Positions 1 to 12,321 of a stretch of DNA of 64,000 nucleotides are shown piece by piece; positions within the stretch are counted from its first letter, which is position 1, and the number at the start of each line of letters is the position of its first letter. The notes under the pieces are model-generated. The model saw only the letters and a list, made by a program, of their open reading frames with translations. It had not been told where the DNA came from and made no database searches. Source of the stretch: Polytrichum commune (lineage: Eukaryota > Streptophyta > Polytrichopsida > Polytrichales > Polytrichaceae); contig OX485804.1 of the NCBI GenBank assembly GCA_950295325.1, positions 59,738,533 through 59,802,532 of the forward strand. Reading direction: 5' to 3'. A program made the position numbers and the translations under genes.

Positions 1-29
1 GATATGAAAAAAAATCCTTGCATTCTAAA

Positions 30-305
30 GAGATTGAACTCTGTGCACAAAATATGATAACCATTCTAGGCTCAATAGTCATCATAAACAGGGAAACCTA
101 TATGACCATTTTACAAGCTGGAGAATCTTCACTCCGATAATGAATAAGATTATCATATGAGCCTCAAAAACTATGAGGAAAGTGGCTACAGCCTCGAGTT
201 GGATTTGCTAACCATCTTGTACTAAATCGATCGCATGTTGCATGTCCTAGGAGAAGTGGGGTTAGCTGGGAAAAGAGTCACCGTTTATGACCCATCTACC
301 TCCTC
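30..305 (+). repeat. Dispersed repeat D, copy 1
   Basis: This stretch is recognisably similar to 15362-15690, 21056-21545, 41270-41640 and 60165-60490. Shared landmarks in order are an AAAGAGATTGAA-like block, ATGATAACCATTCTAGGCTCAAT, a TATGACCATT block, ATCTTCACT, TTTGCTAACCATCTTG and an AGAAGTGGG block near the end. The longest copies begin GGACACC. No coding sense is preserved. It could be a solo LTR or an uncharacterised interspersed repeat; I cannot define the ends here because the window edge cuts the copy. Confidence 0.6.
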
Positions 306-479
306 CAACAGTAGTTCCCTCTCCCACCGTATTGAAGTGGAGTGTTCACCACGGAAATTAAACTTGTCCTCCTACCTTGCTTATGGAAATCGAAATTATA
401 GGGAGGTTTCCTGTTCGGTTGACGTGGCACCCCAGGATGTTGGATGTGCCAGCATTGGATGCCTGATACAAATTGGTCG

Positions 480-1830
480 GTGATGGTCCACTTACTTACG
501 GTGAGTCATTGAAGCAAAAGCAGTGTTGATACTTTGAAAAGTATAATATAAAAACAAAGCTCGCGCTGGGATGATGACGCACAACAGTCCACCGGCACCT
601 CAAATGCTGTGTGTATAGTAAGTAGTACTGGCACGATTGCTGCGAGCCACATCTCATTTACGCTCCCGAAATTCTTGGTTTGATTGGCACCTACTAACTG
701 GGGTCCAAGGATTTATGTGAGCTCGGAGGGACTATTCAGGCGTATAAAACGTCACACTCCCAACTCCACATGCACTTTGGGCCATCGGATGGGAGTGTGT
801 CGAAATTACAGTCGTGTAGAGAGAGAGAGAGTGAGATGTAGAAATTGTAAGAGATCAAAGTGAAGATTCTTCTTTCTCTATCTATAAGCCATCACATAGG
901 CCCCTCTCCGAATATGAACTAGCTGCTGCTACAACAACGGAGTCCTTCGTTAAATTTTGAGCGTATATAATTCAGTCTCACTGGGACGTGTGTGTGTTTT
1001 TTGATATCTTATATAACCCCGCTACTCAAATATAGGCGTTTCCGGACGTCCGCCTGCATTAGAGTGGTGTTCAATTTAAGGCCCGCATACCTGAGCCATG
1101 ATGTGTTGGATTCTACAACAAATTTAAAGGCGTGAGCAACTTCGATGGCAGTCGGAATTCGGAGGCGTGAGAATATCTTGGAGAGCTGCCAATGGGTCGA
1201 TCGAACCGAACGAGTCCTGACTGCCTGCGATGTTGAACAAAGTTATTGCATCCCCAGGAGACTGAATGCATCATGTCTGTGCTGCGATTGGGTTGAATAG
1301 ATTTTGGCAAATCCCTCCTTCATATATATTATCGAGCGTGGAGTGGCGGAGTGATCTTGGTAGTTGAACTCTTCTTTTGTCGCCCTGGCGTGCGTCCACG
1401 ATGTCAGCAAGTCGTGAATCTGCCTCGAAAAGACGGAGGAGAATTTGCAGGTGTCTTCTAGTATGTATCTATGTATGTGTGTGTGAATCTAGGCTCTCGG
1501 TTTCTCAGCGCGCGCCTCGACTGAAGCACGCACACATTCATGTAAGCTGTTGCAAGACTTTCGACAACAAATTATCTACCACCTTTCGAGATGCGCGATG
1601 AATCAATTAACAACACACGGAAGAAATGGGCAGCAAATGCCTAGTACTCTAGAATAAAGGGCTATAGGTAGCACCTGTAGGCTTAATACAAGTTGGGGCA
1701 TCGAGAAACACCGAGGATGATGTTTGCACCACCTTCTCCGCTCCCTTGATTTAGGTCTTCGAGCCCAATTGAAGGTTCAGGTTATTTCACAAAAGCAAGC
1801 TTGACCGCGAGAGAACGGGGCCCGTGCCAT
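480..1830. other. Intergenic stretch, no gene supported
   Basis: The sequence is slightly GC-richer than its surroundings and contains a short (GA)n run near 821-835. Part of it, about 800-1010, resembles repeat H (AAGAGATCAAAGTGAAGATTCTT followed by an ATCACATAGGCCC block). Short open frames on both strands in 1113-1440 lack convincing homology or splice structure. I see nothing I can call as a gene. Confidence 0.5.
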
Positions 1831-1836
1831 TAATAT

Positions 1837-2230
1837 AGTAGAGGCACCTATTCCCAATCAATACCCCATCGGCAATGTATATAGGGTAAAGCCGAATTTC
1901 GATCAAGCTAGGATTGAATTTCGAGCAAGTTGAAACTGAATTTTGATCAAGCCACAACCAATAGTGGCATGACACATGTCATGGTTTTGAGTGTTGAAGT
2001 GAGGAGGAATAAGCGGTTATGACAGACTCTAGGCATTAGTAATATGTTCGGGGCCAACTTTTGGTTTTAAAAATTCACGGTATTTTCAATTTCAGGAATA
2101 AAATTATTAAGAAAAATTGCAATCCTCCTGATTTCTATCTTCCTACACGGGAGAAATTTGCACTACCTTATACTTCTCTACATCTGGCGCGAAACCTCTT
2201 CAGTGATCAGTTTTGGGCGCCTATACTCTA
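1837..2230 (+). mobile_element. TIR repeat E, copy 1
   Basis: One of three related copies (with 2297-2647 and 33373-33768). It starts AGTAGAGGCACC and ends with an inverted version of that motif (GGCGCCTATACTCTA). Shared internal landmarks are a CATGACACATGTCATGG palindrome-like block, GTGAGGAGGAAT and GGAATAAAATTA. No coding capacity. The inverted ends suggest a small non-autonomous DNA transposon; no TSD could be settled. Confidence 0.55.
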
Positions 2231-2296
2231 GAAGGAATTGCATAGACTTGCATAGAGAGTTGGAGGCTGGAAATTAAATGAACATGGTCCCAATAT

Positions 2297-2647
2297 AGTA
2301 GAGGTGCCTCTTCCCGATCAAGACTCCATCGGCAATCTACAGTGTACTAGAATTTTGATCAGGTTGACACTGAATTTTGATCATGCTAGAACCAATAGTG
2401 CCATGACACATGTCATGGTTGAGTGCTCAAGTGAGGAGGAATGAGCAATTGGACATTGGTACTATATTCAGGCCAACTGTTGGCTTCAAATTTTCATAAT
2501 AATTTTAAATTTAAGGAATAAAATTACCAAAAAAATTACAATCCTCCTAATTTTTATTTTACTACACAGGACAAGTTGCACTACCTTATACTTCTCCGAA
2601 TCTAGCGAAAAATCTCTTAAGTGATCGATTATGGACACCTCTACTCT
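2297..2647 (+). mobile_element. TIR repeat E, copy 2
   Basis: Second copy in the same orientation about 65 bp downstream of copy 1, so the pair sits almost head-to-tail. It begins AGTAGAGGTGCC and ends GGACACCTCTACT, the two ends being inverted repeats of each other for roughly 15 bp. The core matches copy 1 closely by eye, with scattered substitutions. No ORF is conserved. Confidence 0.6.
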
Positions 2648-2949
2648 GGTAGTAGGCCCATGATGCTTCCAATATGATATTCAATGGGAGTCCTCTTTCC
2701 AGTGATATTCAGTCTTCTTATTGAGCCTTATATGGTCACTCTTCTTAGTTAATGGACACCTACATTTTCTTTTAAATTTAGGGCACCAATGCAAGAATTT
2801 CACTGCAAGGAGAGGACAACAACTTGGGCCTGAGAGAGCTAGGAACTGACACCCATACCCATTACCACACCTCAATGTTTCCAAAGATATGGACGTCATA
2901 CCTAGTGCAAATACCATGTCTACCGTGATGGGTGTGTGTGTGTGTGTTT

Positions 2950-3389
2950 CAGAGCCCAACATTTTCCTTTCTAATTGCACCCATACCCAGACCATGCCCA
3001 TCAGCAACGACCTATGCCCACCCATAGCATGACATGTGCGCACCCATGCCCACCCATGCCCACACATAGCATGACATGTGCCCACCCATGCCCACCCATG
3101 CCCACCCATGTTATTCAAATTGCGCCCATGTATTCAAAAATTATGTAATGTGTATTGTGTAATTGTGTAATTGTGTAATTGTGCCCCACCCATGCCCACC
3201 CATGCCCACCCATGAACAATAATATCCCACCCATGCCCACCCATGCCCACCCATGAACAATAATAGCTCAGCCATGCCCAGCCATGCCCGCCCATGAACA
3301 ATAATATTGCACCCATGCCCACCCAAAACCCATGGGCATGGGTGGGTATGGGCATGGGCATGGGCATGGGCGCCCAATGTTGGGCTCTG
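2950..3389 (+). mobile_element. hAT-like MITE with internal CCCACCCATG minisatellite, copy 1
   Basis: The element begins CAGAGCCCAACATT and ends with its exact reverse complement AATGTTGGGCTCTG, giving a perfect 14-bp TIR. It is flanked by a perfect 8-bp duplication GTGTGTTT (2942-2949 and 3390-3397). An 8-bp TSD with CAGAG ends is characteristic of the hAT superfamily. The interior is a degenerate minisatellite of CCCACCCATG/GCCCACCCAT units with AACAATAATAT spacers and no coding capacity. The minus strand has many GGG runs in G-quadruplex spacing; a shorter G-rich block lies on the plus strand near the right end. Confidence 0.9.
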
Positions 3390-3399
3390 GTGTGTTTGT

Positions 3400-6300
3400 G
3401 AGATCATTAGTGTACAATTAATATCTAACCTTCTAAGCCCGGGGGTGACTTAAGAAATCTTAATTGGAATGGTGCGACTAAGGTTATGTTGTAGTTTATT
3501 ATTTGTATTTTGAAATTTTGAAAAGTAATATATGATGAATAAAATATGCCATGTTGTATTATAACTAATACATTGCCCCTAGATAACAGATCCGATTTAG
3601 TTCTCTAGATACAATATATTTTGTGGGATAAATTATCTTTATGTTGATAATGGAGCATTTGTGTGTTGTTTGTGCCATTGACTGTGTCATGGGTGAATTA
3701 TATTAAGTCGAGGTAAATAGTATATCGCATGTAGAGATAAATAAGGGTACACTATATACCCAAGGGCATAGTATAGTTAATAAGAGGGTGGGTGAAAAAG
3801 AAGTATATTTGGGAATTCGTAGAATAATTTAGGATCGTATTAAAGGGAAAAATATAGGATCACATTTGGTATGAATGTTGGATGAACATGGTTTTTGCAT
3901 GTATTGATCTTGTTGTGTTTGCTATGTATTCACTTTTGCATTTGCTATGTGTTGTTTGGTTGTCTGCCTTTTACATGTTGATGTTTTTATGTTGATGTAT
4001 TTTGTATGTTGCTTTAATGAGTAGAAAAAAAAATGAAGTACATATATATAAGGGTCCCATGAATGTATAAAATGAAAAATTTTAAGTACATGAGGCCTCC
4101 ATCTTAATCCACTCAGTAGAAATTTACCTACCTAAAGGATGCTAAATATTCCTAAAATCTAACCTAATAGCCCCCTTAGAAAGACCTTATTTTCTCCCAT
4201 GGTTCCTTAAAATACAAAGGAGTGACCTACCCCGGGCTATCATGCCCTTCTTATGCATTAAAGTTTCACTTGAATAAGAGAATGTGAACCGAAACACACA
4301 TTATAATTACCACATTCATATTATTTATTTATTTATTTATTTATTTATGAACTCCAAGCATGTCTTCATAAGGGTAAGGAAGTTTGATATGATAAGGGGT
4401 AAGTTGTACATCTAATTTATTGTGTTAGTAAAATGGTTTAGGGTCCAACCACAATAACATGTACCAGAATTGTGTCATGCGTTGTTATGTTTTCATAGTC
4501 CATGATACTCTTTTGAAATAGGCACCAAACTCCTATTTTTAACTCTACATAGGTTTATAATCCAGACATAATATAATTGTAATATTGGCCAACACATTTG
4601 ATCAATGATTGATAATTTTGATATGCTTACGATTGCCTCAAACATGAATCCTTATGAAATGTGACAACAACTCCTAGTTTAGTCCTTAGTGGTACACCTT
4701 ATTATGGTTGGACCCATTAATATGTCTGGTTAATTAGAATGGCCTTCATTAAGTGTAGCATTAAGTGTCCAATGTCACCCTTGATTACCACCAAATGATT
4801 GCAAAATATTTAACATGTAAATGTTTACAACCTGGCTTGAGTTGCAAAGCATTTTCTAAGATGTGTTTTAAATATCATTTCTAGGTGTTGTTTGAGAAAT
4901 ATTACTGAAATTTCAATAAAAGCTCATTACCAGCAAGATCCAATCATTTGGATTTAAGAGTCTTATTTTGAAAATTATAGCCTTTGAACACTTCAAGGTT
5001 TGAGAGGCCCATTGTGGGCCTTAAGATGTCAGGCGGATGTGTTTAGGTTACTTGTTGATATTCTTAATGATAAAGTATTTGCATTGACGTGAATGGGAGC
5101 CCATTCTTCCTCACCATGATCCCGTTTTATCATGTCTTAGGGTAAGTGTATTTCCTACCTTCCAGGAGGTGGGCTCCCTTAAATAATAGTTTCAAGAAAA
5201 TGCAATTTTATGAGTTTTTGGTGAATTAGGTGTGGGTATTTGGGTTCATGAGGGCAGATAATTGGGGTTTGGTTGTTGTCAAGCTTTTTATTATCTAGGA
5301 CAAGGTATGTGAGGTATTTTATGTCTATTTGATGTATGTGTTTCATGGGTTCAATATTTCTAATTGAAAATATCAAAACCAACCCCACCTAAAATTACCC
5401 CAGCTATCAATCGTATGGGGACTATGTTCTTTTCGTCATAGGATACATATATGTAAAACAAATATTTGAAGTGTCGGGCTTGTGTAAATGACCTAGATTC
5501 GAATACACATCATGTGTATCTTATCACGTTGTTACATAGGAGGATATTTTCACTGCCTCTTTGTAAACTATAGTAGTTTGTGTTCAATATATTTTAAGGT
5601 TCGATCTCACAGACCAAGTAAAATTTACTTTCATAATTGTTGGGGACTCGTATAAACTGTTGTGGGACCATATCTAACTCGGGGGGTGCGCTCTTCATTA
5701 GGATCAAAAAGAATGTGCATGCGTCACCTTCAAATTCACATATCCATGTGATCAAAACAACGCAAAATTGCAAGAAGAGCAAGAATATATAACACACAAC
5801 CTGAGATACATGCACCAATCCAAAATATATACACCCACTCAAGGGTTGACTCATGACATTTTCCACCTAGAAGATGTACATATTGTATCTTTACACATTA
5901 GAAACATCATAAAATAACCCAAAATATACATACAAACCTTACCTTCAACAATATCCTTCCTATATGGACTACGTAAGGGACATGTTAAAATAATACACCT
6001 TTTTATGCATTCACATGGGTAAGTACTGCAACGTGGAGTGCACCCCTTGAAATATCTAAAGCGTTCCATCAACTATAAAAGTTAAGGGTTAGGGCTTGGT
6101 GGGTCAACGATGAGTAGTATGGGCATCGCTAGATCAATTATAACCTAACCCTTTAAAGTCCAAGAGGCTCATAATGGGCCTCAAGTTGTAATTTGGACAT
6201 TTTAGAATTACATGTTTATATATTTAGCTAAAGAAGTCAAAATGGTGCTATCTAAAATCAACCCATTTATCAAATGTATCAGTCAAATCAAATTACACAT

Positions 6301-7260
6301 ATAGAATGAAACATAGATTAATTTGAGCTCATATAAATGATTTAGGACAAATACTTACCAATTATACATAATTACCTTTGTAAAATATGACTCTTCTTAA
6401 GAAGTTGTGCTAAATATGGATCAAATCGAAATAAATAGTGTTACCACAATTACTTGTTGGAAATTAGTACCACTATCATACTAGTATTTTATAGTTTTGG
6501 TATCATTCAGATATCTATAATGAGGATTTCATCAATTCTTGATACCATTAAAGTATGGGTATTTGACCCCCAAGTATTTTTGTTTGGGTACTTTTTGAGT
6601 CTATAGACCATACAAAAGCCTTCATATCTAGGTAAAATCTCCCTAATATCAATATGGTTTAGAATGGTATCGACCTAAATAATAACTCTTGTATACAAAG
6701 ATTCTCTCACCTTGACAAACCCACCAAATATTAACATGTGACTAGTAATATCCATGGGTAGGTTCCTTAATACCATTATTGATGTTGGTTATTGATACTA
6801 TGTATTCACCTATTTACTAGTCCAACATTGGGTAGTACAAATTGTCACATATTCTAAAGGATCTTCTTGCTTTGCCAGTGGCTAATGTAGGATCTAGCCC
6901 CTTAATGAGGCAATGTAACAAGTATTCCATGAAAGATGGACAACACCCCCATCTAATAGAAGGCATTTATACACTATAAGACTAGGTTGGAGAGGGTTTT
7001 CATGTAACAATCCAACATGAATGACAACCCCCCCTCCCCCCCATGTGTCCGGGGAGTGGAGTCTTCATACCGCATACGAACTAAAGTGAGTGTAGAAAAG
7101 GGTATTATTTGAGGCATTAGCGTACATAGTATACATAAGGGAGAGGCATTGTTTTTTTTCTCTAGTGTGTAAATATACATAGGCTATTAAAAATCTTGGA
7201 TTTTAGGTAGATGCACATAAGGGGGCCATGTTTAGAGTTTTTTATTTGACAATTGGTGTG
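3400..7260. other. Long AT-rich intergenic stretch, no gene
   Basis: Nearly 4 kb with no long open frame on either strand and no recognisable domain. The only clear structure is a (TTTA)n microsatellite at about 4321-4347 and a short poly-C/T interruption near 7028-7041. Likely old decayed repeats. Confidence 0.6.
4321..4347. repeat. (TTTA)n microsatellite
   Basis: About six and a half uninterrupted tetranucleotide units in AT-rich intergenic sequence. Confidence 0.9.
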
Positions 7261-7263
7261 CTA

Positions 7264-7598
7264 TACCAAATATGATATTTAGTGTCACTTACTACTTTGA
7301 ATTACGCAATGCTATATCTATTAATGTATATCTCATATTTTACCAACAAATGTGAAATTGGTGGTTTGGACATTATAGAACATTCACAACTTTACTTGAT
7401 AAAACATTCCATCAATATTAAAAAGACCTTTGCGCCTTTTTATCTTCCTAGCCTATCCGTTAATAGCATGAACAAAGATGAATTGGGTTGGAGATTAAAA
7501 GCCTATGAAGCTGAAAAAGACATCTCCTTTATTCCTGAGGCCAAGAAAGTGCCTATGTAAATCCAAATAGTAAGTGACACTAAATATCATATTTAGTG
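7264..7598 (+). mobile_element. Family B TIR element (Tc1/mariner-like MITE), copy 1
   Basis: Both ends carry the same block in opposite orientation: AAATATGATATTTAGTG followed inward by TCACTTACTA. The element is bounded by TA at 7262-7263 on the left and CA at 7599-7600 on the right, consistent with a TA duplication with one change. The interior matches 60905-61121 in reverse orientation (ATCTCATATTTTACCAACAAATGTG and TTTGGACATTATAGAACATT). An open frame spanning 7282-7560 follows the TIR sequence and has no recognisable product, so I treat it as chance. Confidence 0.75.
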
Positions 7599-7599
7599 C

Positions 7600-8225
7600 A
7601 GTACCATCCAATCTATTGTTTTCATCCATTATTTTCATATGGTAATCGTCCCCAACAAATTGTATATGTAATGAAGGCCTATTTATTTCATGAAATGTGT
7701 ATTATGTGTATGTAGTGGAGTCATATACCACATTAAACTGCAAAAAATTAATATAAATAGATGAGCCTTTTTCTCTTTAAACTCTCATGTATAGGGGGGT
7801 TTATTTCATAGTCACCCAAAGCACTTCATTTAGGCTTCTAATGAAGAGTCCACTTCAAGCCCAAGTAACACCAAAATCACCCAATGTTGCGGTACACTTT
7901 GAAATCATACTAGAAATCATAAAATAAAACTAATAGACTTATTTCTAACCATTTGCTAACCTATGGTAGCTCTCTTGCAAATCGGCAAGAAGGCCAAAAT
8001 CAGCAAAACCGTGGAGGTGTCACTTTGAGGCCTGCATCATGCCTCATAAACATGCACCAGTCCTTATTAGGTAAATTACTACCTAGCCTACTCAGTTCTC
8101 CGGCATGAGGGGCTAATCACACCGGCCAGTTCTAACACCATCCGACTACATCTCCGGCTGTAATAGTGTGAAAAGTGGTGGACCAACATCTACTTCTGAA
8201 TATAATCCCCACAATCTGGAACGGG
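7600..8225. other. Intergenic stretch, nothing recognised
   Basis: No long open frame, no TIR and no repeat shared with other parts of the window was found in this interval. Confidence 0.5.
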
Positions 8226-8470
8226 ACAGAAAGTTTGGTGTGATCGAGGCATGAGTTTGCCTACTAAATTAATTAGGTTTCAAGTGTCTGGGATTGATTT
8301 TGGACATATTCAGATCAACCAGTTACACGATGTGATGTTTTTGGTATTTCTTAATGAATTTCAGATGCGTTGCATAGATTCTTCCTCTAAAAGGATCGGC
8401 GGTTTTCCTGAAGTCTTGAACTTGAACCGGTTCATGTGTAAGTAGCGCTCGGTCGGTTTTCCTTCCTCGT
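8226..8470 (+). mobile_element. Diverged family A (hAT-like) copy, ends lost
   Basis: Blocks such as TTTCAAGTGTCTGGGATTGA, TTCAGATCAACCAGTTACA, AAAAGGATCGGCGGTTTTCCTGAAG and TTGAACCGGTTCAT occur in the same order as in the plus-oriented family A copies at 37810 and 42434. The terminal CAGTGTCCGG motif and TSD are no longer visible. It lies head-on to copy 1 (8539-8770), which is in the opposite orientation. Confidence 0.55.
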
Positions 8471-8538
8471 TGGTTTGGTTAGGTTTGCTTTTGTAAGGCA
8501 GTGAAAGTGAAGTATACAGAAGAACTACTGCTGCTACT

Positions 8539-8770
8539 CAATGATCAGGGAGAACTGGCAGTTAGTTACAAATGAACCGGTTGAGTTTGAGAAATAACCG
8601 GTTGAAGTTCAAGACTGTAGGAAAATTACCGATCATTTTAGAGGAATCTATAGAAGAATGTGCCCCAATTTAATAAAGAAAAACCGGAGGATGTCATCAA
8701 CATGGAACCGGTTGGACTTGCAAACACTCGGATCTCAACCGATTATGCCCAAAAATCTCCCCGATCACTG
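8539..8770 (-). mobile_element. Family A hAT-like MITE, copy 1
   Basis: Ends are CAATGATCAGGGAG and, inverted, CAGTGATCGGGGAG, flanked by a perfect 8-bp duplication CTGCTACT (8531-8538 and 8771-8778). CARTG ends and an 8-bp TSD place it in the hAT superfamily. It contains repeated ACCGGTT motifs (four or more), a hallmark of this family in the window. Non-coding, 232 bp. Confidence 0.88.
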
Positions 8771-8779
8771 CTGCTACTC

Positions 8780-8830
8780 CTACAACTACAACTACTACAA
8801 CAACAACAACAACAACATCATCATCATCTG
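8780..8830. repeat. (CAA)n/(CAT)n microsatellite
   Basis: Trinucleotide run starting just outside the family A element. It yields low-complexity Q/H frames that should not be taken as genes. Confidence 0.85.
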
Positions 8831-9060
8831 ACATCTCACAGTGTTGTGGCGTTGTGGGCATTGTAGGTGCAGCAGCAGGGTGATATTGAGAGCACGATCT
8901 CAAACTTTATGGCGCGGTGAGCTATGGGTGGGGTTTCCGATGCGGAGGCTATCTTGTCACACATACTCCATTAGGGATGAAAGAATCCAAGATGGATTGA
9001 AACTGTCTCCCCCACATTGCATGACGCAGACAACTCCATCAATGTAGCCGCTACCCTACA

Positions 9061-9125
9061 GATTCCTCTTCCTCCTCCCTCTTTCTCTTGCTCTTTCTCT
9101 TTCTCTTTCTCTTTCAATTCTCTCG
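9061..9125. repeat. Pyrimidine-rich (CTTTCT)n tract
   Basis: Short CT-rich low-complexity stretch, strand-asymmetric, between two intergenic segments. Confidence 0.7.
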
Positions 9126-9385
9126 TCTTCTCATGACCGAAGGAACAAATGGGTTGTATTCAAACCTAACTTAACTTAAGTGCACTTTATAGCTGACAAG
9201 TCCAATCGTCACTAGTACTTAGCTTAGCTTAGCTTAGGCCCCCTGGATATGTATGCTATGTATGTATCTAAGTTGGGGAAGTGATTTCTTTGCTTACATA
9301 ATCTACAATATGACGTAAAGTACTACGGAGTTTACGGGCATCCGATATCACGATACGATACTATAGTAGCAGTAAGTTTAGCTCC

Positions 9386-9633
9386 TACCATGCCCACACT
9401 AGGACCGTCGCGCGCGCTCGATCCACACCAATGGGAGTGCTCCCATCTTGATAGGAGTTCTTGTCTTGTGTGCACTGACGAAACTGCACTACGTCACCTC
9501 TAGTGAGCTTCTTCTAAGTAGGACGAAAAGTCTTTACTTGTTGCAGTAAATTCCGGAACAAGATGCACTTTCTTTATCAAGAAGGGCTCCCTACTACCCA
9601 GGACCGACGATTGGTCCCAGTGTGGGCATGGTA
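9386..9633 (+). mobile_element. TIR element, superfamily unassigned
   Basis: The left end reads TACCATGCCCACACTAGGAC and the right end is its near-perfect inverse (TGTGGGCATGGTA), giving a TIR of about 20 bp. The 248-bp interior is non-coding and includes a small GGGAGTGCTCCC palindrome. TTAG occurs next to both ends but a full TSD could not be established. Confidence 0.7.
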
Positions 9634-9639
9634 TTAGTT

Positions 9640-10900
9640 AGTATTCATCGAGGTTCCGGATTCATTGGGGTCGGTGGTTCGCTATTTTGATTCCTTGCAT
9701 CAAGCTTAGGGTTAGGACTTGGGAGGAGTCTTGGGTAGTTTTATTTGTTTTTTAGGGGGAAAGTAGTAGGTTGGCTACATGTTGAGTTCAAAAGTAGCCA
9801 AGATGGCGAGCTTGAGATTTTTGTGGAGTTCGGGGTGGCTAGATTTAGGTGGATTGAAGGGAGTATTTGGTGATTGCACGGAACCTATGTGTCAATTTGG
9901 GTGGCGACTTCTAATTATACATGGAAAATTATTCAAGGCGACATGTATGCTTTGCTAAGGTGATCAATGGCCCCACATATGAAATATTAAGCAAATAAGT
10001 GGCCCATGTTTATATTCACACTCTGGATGTGGCCCCATACACCAAAATCTAAAGGGGAAGTTGGCTGCATATTGAGATTGAACAAGCCCGTTGAAATTGG
10101 CTACATAAAAAAATTTGCACTAGCCCCTTAAACCTTTAGAGGCTTCCAAATTCAACTAGTTTGCAAACGTAAGAGGGCATCAACATGCACATATCATACA
10201 TTCAAGCACTTAGCAACATCTTAGGCCACCAACCCTTTATAACATCAATGTGCGCCCCATTTGAACTAATTTGCCCACATATAAGATGATCAATGTTGAA
10301 ACATCATACACTTGAAGTACTTAGTGCAATTCTACATCCAAGAAATCGGACCAACCCACTTAAATAAGAGAATACACCTAAAATGAACATCATTGCTCAA
10401 AAAGACCACTCATAAAATCATACATACAAGTACATATAAGTAGAGAGGGAGGTCGGCCTTTGCATTAACATAATTGCAGCATAAAGGTGCAATTGTAGTT
10501 TCAAAATATTATTCTACTAGTAGGTATCAAAATCTCCTACTATTCAAATTCAACACTCAATCCCACACCGTGGGCATTCCACTCCTCTTGTCCATGAATC
10601 AATAACCTTGTCATAAGGGAAACCAATAAGGTTGAATTGCCTTCAAGAATACATGCCCACTACAAGCCCCAAATGTGAATCTCCACAAGCTACCTTTAAG
10701 CATCAGCAATGTGCTCTACTATGGAACTTGAATTTTAATCCCCAAAATTCTTAAACTGCACTACAATCAAAAGGTCAGCACTACACAACCAAGGAGGCCA
10801 CAAGGTGCAAGTTGAGAGAGCAAAGAGGTTGGCAACCAAAAGGATGAAGAATGAAAGAGAAAGTGGTGACATCACTCACCCCACTCAACTAAACCCTAGG
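9640..10900. other. Intergenic stretch, no gene
   Basis: No coding pattern and no repeat with clear ends. Low-quality frames only. Confidence 0.5.
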
Positions 10901-10915
10901 TGAAGCGACCCTTGG

Positions 10916-11325
10916 ATGGGAGGATGGGCTCCATTCACAACTCACAATGAAGTGAATAGGAAATTAGTGAGGGTGAAAATTAGTGACGGTGATACTAACT
11001 TCCTTTATGCTATGAAATTAGTGCCACCAAAAGATCTAGAAAACATTGTTCATTCTAGCACTTGGCACTATTCATCGAAAGTACCAGCACTTGGCATTAT
11101 TCACTGAAAGTACCGGCAGTTGACACTATTCACTGACAAGCATGTGGCACGCACTAATCACAAGCATGCACCAATTTTCTTGAAATCTATAGTAAATGAG
11201 CATGTATTCATGAATTTAGTGTCACTTGGTGAAATTTTAGCCCTCAAAAACTTTGAGATTTGGTTGGACTATGCATGTGACTTGAATTAGTGCCACCCTC
11301 ACCAATTGGTATGTTTAGTGTAGTA
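10916..11325 (+). repeat. Dispersed repeat K, copy 1
   Basis: Similar along its length to 44040-44400. Shared landmarks are GAAATTAGTG, CACCAAAAGATCTAG, repeated GGCACTATTCAC units, TTTCTTGAAAT and a TTCATGAATTTAGTGTCA block. Inside, three GGCA(C/T)TATTCACTGA-like units form a small internal direct repeat. Non-coding. The TTTAGTG motifs near the right end resemble family B termini. Confidence 0.6.
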
Positions 11326-11329
11326 CCCA

Positions 11330-11404
11330 GAAAAGAAAAGAAAAGAAAAGAAACATAAGAAGAAGAAGAATTTTTAAGAAGTAGAATGAAAAAGAAAAAG
11401 AAAA
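11330..11404. repeat. Purine-rich AAGAA microsatellite
   Basis: AAAAG-type pentamers followed by GAA triplets and further AAAAG units. Confidence 0.8.
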
Positions 11405-11409
11405 GGTCT

Positions 11410-12100
11410 GGTCTTCGGCCATGTGGCCAGCAGTTCCTAAGATATGAATCCAAAATCTACCAAAAAATAAGATTATGTATTTTGATGAAGGCATATCTGG
11501 CATGGTGTTGGAGGCTTCTGTGTACCTACAACCTGGAGATAGACATCAGTATTAGAGAGCATAACTTATATATGGAATTTGCAATGAGAGCAGCCCATAA
11601 AAGACCATTGCTTACCCTTAGTCCTTTGTTGTCCCTTTGGGTGCATTCCAATGAACTTGGAACTTTCATATCACCCTTGATGTCAAGACAGTGGTTTGGA
11701 CAAGTGTTGTCCTAGTGCATTGCACCTTTACATATGAATCCAACCCCATACACCCATGCATTCATGCAGCCATTTGGTCATGCCTGAATCTGACACATGC
11801 ATTTATGTTCATGTCCATGTTCATAAGCCCCCCATGACCTATCACCATGCCCCATCAAGCACTTTAAGAAATGAATTGATTTTTTTTATTTTAAGAAAAT
11901 CAAACTATCCTATTTTATCCTATTGCCCATGTCATGTCCCTACCTTGGCTTCATGCCCAATACCTCCCCCAGATATCCCCCATCATGCTCACCTTTTGCA
12001 CTTGTAGTCTCCCCACCTTTCACATTTGTTTCTTCTTTCTTTTGTCACATATGTGTTTGAAGAAATAATCTTTGGCAGGTGGTCCTTTTTCTTTGAAAAG
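11410..12100. other. Intergenic stretch, no gene
   Basis: Open frames of up to about 110 codons occur but show no domain, no conserved partner in the window and no splice context. Nothing supported. Confidence 0.45.
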
Positions 12101-12103
12101 CTA

Positions 12104-12321
12104 CATTGTTTTGTCTAATAAATGTGGGTTACCATTTGAAGTTACACATTGCTATGACATTTTACTAATAGTATCAATTTAAACCCAAATAACATAAGTA
12201 GTTAGTATGTACACCGAAGAAATATAATGTAACTTAGTTGGTAAAAAATGATAATGTCAATACAAAGTTATAGAAACACATAACTTTGTATAGTAACCCA
12301 CGTTGATTAGACAAAACAATG
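12104..12321 (+). mobile_element. TA-flanked TIR MITE (Tc1/mariner-like)
   Basis: The left end is CATTGTTTTGTCTAAT... and the right end its inverse ...ATTAGACAAAACAATG, with inverted identity continuing to about 29 bp (AAYGTGGGTTAC) and few mismatches. TA flanks both ends (12102-12103 and 12322-12323). It is 218 bp and non-coding. The TA duplication suggests a Tc1/mariner-type integrase mobilised it. Confidence 0.8.

Noticed and set aside
1113-1440. Possible exon of a gene on the minus strand
   Set aside because: Coding-like strings occur (for example ADSRLADIVDARQGDKRRVQ) but no consistent frame, start or splice sites could be assembled.
3134-3407. Minus-strand frames rich in GGHGWAWVG-like peptides (also 2681-3118 and 12770-13324)
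   Set aside because: They are simple translations of the CCCACCCATG minisatellite in three frames, all inside or across a non-coding MITE.
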